DNA from: G020354085 sp964482055
GTDB lineage: Bacteria > Pseudomonadota > Gammaproteobacteria > Acidiferrobacterales > Sulfurifustaceae
DNA: 64,000 nt
NCBI GenBank assembly: GCA_964482055.1
Contig: CAYZVX010000005.1
Span: 1 to 64,000, forward strand
Direction of reading: 5' to 3'
Shown: one piece after another, positions 60,235-64,000 of the stretch
Layout of the letters: each line of letters opens with the position of its first letter
How positions within the stretch are numbered: position 1 is the stretch's first letter
Notes under the pieces: model-generated
The model's database searches: none
What the model saw: the letters and a program-made list of their open reading frames with translations, nothing else
Told to the model about the DNA's origin: nothing
Program-made: the position numbers and the translations under genes

Positions 60235-60963
60235 TCATTTCACGTAGCTGCGCTCGCCAAAGATCGCGGCGCCGATGCGCAGCATGGTCGAGCCCTCCAG
60301 GATGGCTTCGACGTAGTCGCCGCTCATGCCCATGGACAGCTCCGTGAAATCGGCCCAGCCGGTGCGGCGCTGGCAGTCGTCGCGCAGGCCTCGCAGCGCG
60401 GCGAACGCGGTCCGGCTTTCATCGCTGCTCGCCGGGTACGGGCCGATGGCCATGAGCCCGCGCAGGCGAAGCGGTGACGGCCGCAGGTGTTGCAACCCCT
60501 CGAGCAGTCCGGGCAGGGCTTCGGGCGTGACCCCGTGCTTGCGTGGATCGCGCGTGATGTTGATCTCGATGAGGGTATCGAGGGAGGCGTGTCTTTCGTC
60601 GGTCAGCCGCGCCAAGCGCTGCGCGAGGGCGAGGCTGTCGAGCGAGTGCAGCCAGGCGAAATTTCCGGGAATGAATCTGGCCTTGTTCGACTGCAAGTGG
60701 CCGATGAAGTGCCAGCATAGCCTATGCGCGGCGAGGCGCTCGATCTTCGGCAGCGCCTCCTGCACGGTGCTTTCGCCGAAATCGGTCTGCCCAGCGGCGA
60801 CTGCCGCCTCGATGATCTCGGGCGCATGGGTCTTGGAGACCGCCACCAGGCGGATGGTGGCCGGGTCGCGCCCGGCGCGACGGGCAATGTCGTCGATATG
60901 CTGTCTGAGCGCGCGCAGGCGCGCACCGATGGTCGCGACGGTTTCGTCGGGTGGCGCAGCCAT
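60235..60963 (-). CDS. YggS/PLPBP-family PLP homeostasis protein
   Basis: The 242-aa fold-type III PLP protein binds PLP through Lys in LVAVSKTHAPEIIEAAV and helps balance vitamin B6. FGESTVQEALPKIERL, WHFIGHLQSNKARFIPGNF and LSMGMSGDYVEAILEGSTML are family motifs. It converges with the DMT permease (13 bases) and is divergent from dciA. No pilT or proC genes follow. Confidence 0.96.
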   Translation of the reverse strand: MAAPPDETVATIGARLRALRQHIDDIARRAGRDPATIRLVAVSKTHAPEIIEAAVAAGQTDFGESTVQEALPKIERLAAHRLCWHFIGHLQSNKARFIPGNFAWLHSLDSLALAQRLARLTDERHASLDTLIEINITRDPRKHGVTPEALPGLLEGLQHLRPSPLRLRGLMAIGPYPASSDESRTAFAALRGLRDDCQRRTGWADFTELSMGMSGDYVEAILEGSTMLRIGAAIFGERSYVK

Positions 60964-60977
60964 GTGCGGATGTTAGC

Positions 60978-61060
60978 CGGTGAGCAGTAATGAGTGAACG
61001 GTAAACGATGGGCAGCATGGCTCGCCTTGCGCTCACTGTTCACCGAGCACTGTTCACTGC
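60978..61060. repeat. GTGAACGGTAAAC-type inverted repeat spacer
   Basis: Words GTGAGCAGTAATGAGTGAAC and GGTAAACGATG (about 60979-61010) face GCTCACTGTTCACCGAGCAC and TGTTCACTGC (61030-61060) across GGCAGCATGGCTCGCCTT. It lies in the divergent gap between yggS and dciA. The word set differs from the TGATTCG arrays but the arrangement is the same. Confidence 0.75.
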
Positions 61061-61071
61061 ATAATGCCGGC

Positions 61072-61554
61072 GTGAAGCGCAATTCCACACCACGCAACCT
61101 GGGCGCGTTCCTGCCGCCGGATTTGCTCAAGGCCCTGAGCCTGCGCATGGACGAGAAGACGCGGCTCGCCGCGCTGTGGCGCCGCTACGCGCCGGCGGGC
61201 CTCGCCGACCATGTCCAGCCGGTGAGCTGCACGGACGGGCGCCTCACGCTACAAACCGGCAGCGCCGCCTGGGCGTCGCGCGTGCGCCACAGCCAGCAGA
61301 CGCTGCTCGCGCAGTTGCGCGCCGAACCGGGCTTCCAGCATTTGCGCGAGCTGCGCATCCGCGTGCGCCCGCCACAGGCCGACAAGTCGGCGCCGGCGCG
61401 CGCCAGCAAGCCGACGCGGTTGTCGGCGCAAGGCGCGCGCTGCGTGGCGAGCGCCGCCGATGGCATCGACGATCCGCAATTGCGCGCTGCGCTCAGGCGT
61501 TTGAGCGATGACTTGGGCGGTCGCGGCGCAGCCACAACCAAGAGCGATCGCTGA
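61072..61554 (+). CDS. DciA family protein (DUF721)
   Basis: The 160-aa protein carries the DUF721 domain (about 20-110) with LAALWRRYAPAGLADHVQPV, LQTGSAAWASRVRHSQQTLL and an RELRIRVRPP end. DciA is the proposed DnaB loader in bacteria that lack DnaC. The GTG at 61072 is the probable start because the longer version reads through the repeat spacer. It sits some 12 kb from dnaB. Confidence 0.87.
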   Translation: MKRNSTPRNLGAFLPPDLLKALSLRMDEKTRLAALWRRYAPAGLADHVQPVSCTDGRLTLQTGSAAWASRVRHSQQTLLAQLRAEPGFQHLRELRIRVRPPQADKSAPARASKPTRLSAQGARCVASAADGIDDPQLRAALRRLSDDLGGRGAATTKSDR

Positions 61555-61616
61555 TCCGCGCCGCGCCGCAAAATCTTCGTTTGTTTCGCACAGTCCCTGT
61601 GGTTTAATCGCGGCGC

Positions 61617-62857
61617 ATGATTCGGCCCTACGAGGTGTTCATCGGCCTGCGCTACACGCGCGCCCGCCGCCGGTCCCATTTCATCTCCGTCATTTCGCTC
61701 ATCTCGGTGCTCGGCATCACGCTCGGCATCGCGGCCCTGATCACGGTGCTGTCCGTGATGAACGGATTTGGCAAGGAGCTGCGCGAACGCATCCTCGGTG
61801 TGGTCTCGCACGTGACGATCACCGAGAGCGGGGGCCGGCTCGCCGACTGGCAGGCCGTCTCGCAGCGGGTGCGCGACCCGCACGTCGTGGGGCGCGCCCC
61901 GTACATACTCGGCCAGGGCATGGTGGTGCGCGGCAAGAACGTGAGCGGCGTGATGGTGCGCGGGATTCTGCCGGCCGAGGAGGGCCAGGTCTCGGAGTTT
62001 GGCCCCCGGATGCTCAATGGCCGCCTTGATGCCCTGAAGGCCGGCGAGTTCAACATCGTGGTGGGAGCATCGCTCGCCTGGAAGCTCGACTTGCAGCCCG
62101 GCTCGCAGGTCTCGCTCGTCATCCCGCAGGCGCAGTCCACCGCCGCAGGGCTGCTGCCGCGCTTTCGCCGCTTTACGGTCGCTGGCGTGTTCAAGATGGA
62201 CATGCACGAGTACGACAGCGGCCTGGTGCTGATCCATCTCGACGATGCCGCCCGGCTCTATCAGATGAACGGCGCGGTCAGCGGGCTGCGCCTGAAGCTC
62301 GACGATCTCGACCTGGCGCCGGTGGTGAGCGAGCGCATCGCCGCGGGCCTCGGGCCCGAGTACCGGGCGCGCGACTGGACGCGCGAGCACGGCAACTTCT
62401 TCCGCGCCCTCAAGATCGAGAAGACCGTGATGTTCGTGATCCTGCTGCTGATCGTGACGGTGGCGATGTTCAACGTGGTGTCGGCGCTGGTCATGATCGT
62501 GAACGAGAAGGAATCCGACATCGCCATCCTGCGCACGCTCGGGGCGAGCCCGCAGAGCATCATGGGCATCTTCATGGTCAACGGCGCCGTGGTCGGCCTG
62601 ATCGGCACCATGGTCGGCACGGTCGTTGGCATCCTGCTCGCGCTCAACGTGGAGGCGCTGGTGCAGGGCCTGGAGAGCCTGCTGCGCACTTCCTTCATCT
62701 CGGCCGACGTGTACTTTATCAGCGAGCTGCCCTCCGACCTGCATTGGGGCGATGTCGCGCTGATCGCCGGCTGTTCAGTATTGCTGGCGCTCGTTTCGAC
62801 CATCTATCCGGCCTGGCGGGCATCGAAGGTACAGCCAGCCGAGGCGCTGCGTTACGA

Positions 62858-62861
<4 letters not shown>
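61617..62861 (+). CDS. lipoprotein-releasing ABC transporter permease LolC/LolE
   Basis: The 414-aa permease of the Lol system moves outer-membrane lipoproteins to LolA. It has an N-terminal membrane segment (FISVISLISVLGITLGIAAL), a large periplasmic domain and three C-terminal segments (VMFVILLLIVTVAMFNVVSA, GAVVGLIGTMVGTVVGILLA, ALIAGCSVLLALVSTIYPAW). MIRPYEVFIGLRYTRARRR is the typical start. lolD overlaps its end by four bases (ATGA). A single permease gene suggests a LolF-type homodimer, though another lolE could be elsewhere. Confidence 0.95.
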
Positions 62862-63544
<683 letters not shown>

Positions 63545-63575
63545 CGACGCGACACGCACGGCAGGGACGCCAATC

Positions 63576-64000
63576 ATGCGATTCGCCGCACTGTCCTTCC
63601 TCGGTGGGGTGCTGCTGGTGCAGCAGCTGCCCGACCTGCCTTCGCCGTGGTGGGTTGTGCTCGCCTTGCCGTTTCTGCTGCTTGCGCTGGTGCAGCCGAG
63701 GTGGCTGCTCGGCGCGCTGTTCGTGCTCGGGTTCGCCTGGGCGAGCTGGCGGGCGGAGCTGATTCTGGCAGACCGCCTGCCGGTCGAGCTCGAGGGCCAG
63801 GATCTCGTCGTCGAAGGTTACGTCGCCGACATTCCGCAGACGACCGACTTCGGCCAGCGCTTTGTCTTCGACATCGACGCGGCCCGCCAGGGCGAGGCAA
63901 CGGTATCAGTGCCGCGGCGCGTGCAGCTCAGCATCCGTAGCGCAGTGCCGCTGGTGCGCGCCGCCGAGCGCTGGCGCCTGGCGGTGCGCCTCGTGCAGCC
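63576..64000 (+). CDS. ComEC/Rec2-family DNA uptake channel, N-terminal part
   Basis: The first 141 residues show membrane segments (MRFAALSFLGGVLLVQQLPD, WVVLALPFLLLALVQPRWLL, ALFVLGFAWASWRA) followed by the OB-fold-like periplasmic domain start (LPVELEGQDLVVEGYVADIP, RFVFDIDAARQG). This is the layout of ComEC. The window ends within it. It starts 31 bases after lolD. Confidence 0.82.
   Translation, partial: MRFAALSFLGGVLLVQQLPDLPSPWWVVLALPFLLLALVQPRWLLGALFVLGFAWASWRAELILADRLPVELEGQDLVVEGYVADIPQTTDFGQRFVFDIDAARQGEATVSVPRRVQLSIRSAVPLVRAAERWRLAVRLVQ

Overview
The window (about 65% G+C, 64 kb, no gap) reads as chromosome of a sulfur-oxidising gammaproteobacterium. The main evidence is a complete oxidative-type dsr operon, dsrABEFHCMKLJOPNR, which includes the oxidiser-specific genes dsrEFH and dsrL. 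The housekeeping blocks rpsF-rpsR-rplI-dnaB-alr-radA, prfB-lysS, miaA-hfq-hflX-hflK-hflC-hisZ-purA and dapC-dapD-dapE also fit. Acidiferrobacterales or Chromatiales-like lineages are the likely home, but this is inference from gene content.

Layout. Positions 1-1715 hold a 54-bp tandem repeat with hairpin cores and a leftward group of four small genes, one a BCAM0308-family zinc protein. cysG (siroheme synthase) follows at 2073-3470. A convergent NarX/NarL-like two-component system (3531-5794) lies at the distal end of the dsr operon (5904-18723, all leftward). CysG makes siroheme, DsrN probably amidates it, and DsrAB uses it. DsrEFH hand sulfur to DsrC, and DsrMKJOP with DsrL connect the electrons to the quinone and NAD pools.

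Divergent from dsrA is a five-gene rightward operon (19170-22209) closed by a strong terminator. It encodes a TauD-like 2-oxoglutarate dioxygenase, a 65-aa protein, a helical protein, a Cas6/Cmx6-like RNA endonuclease homologue with no CRISPR array or other cas gene nearby, and a DsrC homologue that has lost both redox cysteines (RspA type). This is the most unusual part of the window and the best candidate for an undescribed system, possibly RNA-level control of sulfur oxidation. Next come sseA, msrB, two more Fe(II)/2OG oxygenases, a TauE/SafE permease, an HPP-CBS membrane protein and several unknowns (22298-31059).

From 31117 on the region is mostly core genes: prfB with a programmed +1 frameshift, lysS, an HDOD protein, miaA-hfq-hflX-hflKC, hisZ-purA, tRNA-Leu(CAG), rnr-rlmB, the rpsF operon, dnaB-alr-radA, a CHASE2 kinase/PP2C phosphatase/FHA signalling operon, the dap operon, a DMT permease, yggS, dciA, lolC/E-lolD, and the start of comEC, which the window cuts.

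Many intergenic spacers (3.5, 7.7, 9.05, 10.2, 21.05, 57.2 and 61.0 kb) are made of short degenerate repeated words arranged as facing arms. Two other spots (0.04-0.2 kb and 51.7-51.8 kb) carry tandem hairpins. No insertion sequence, prophage or CRISPR array was seen.
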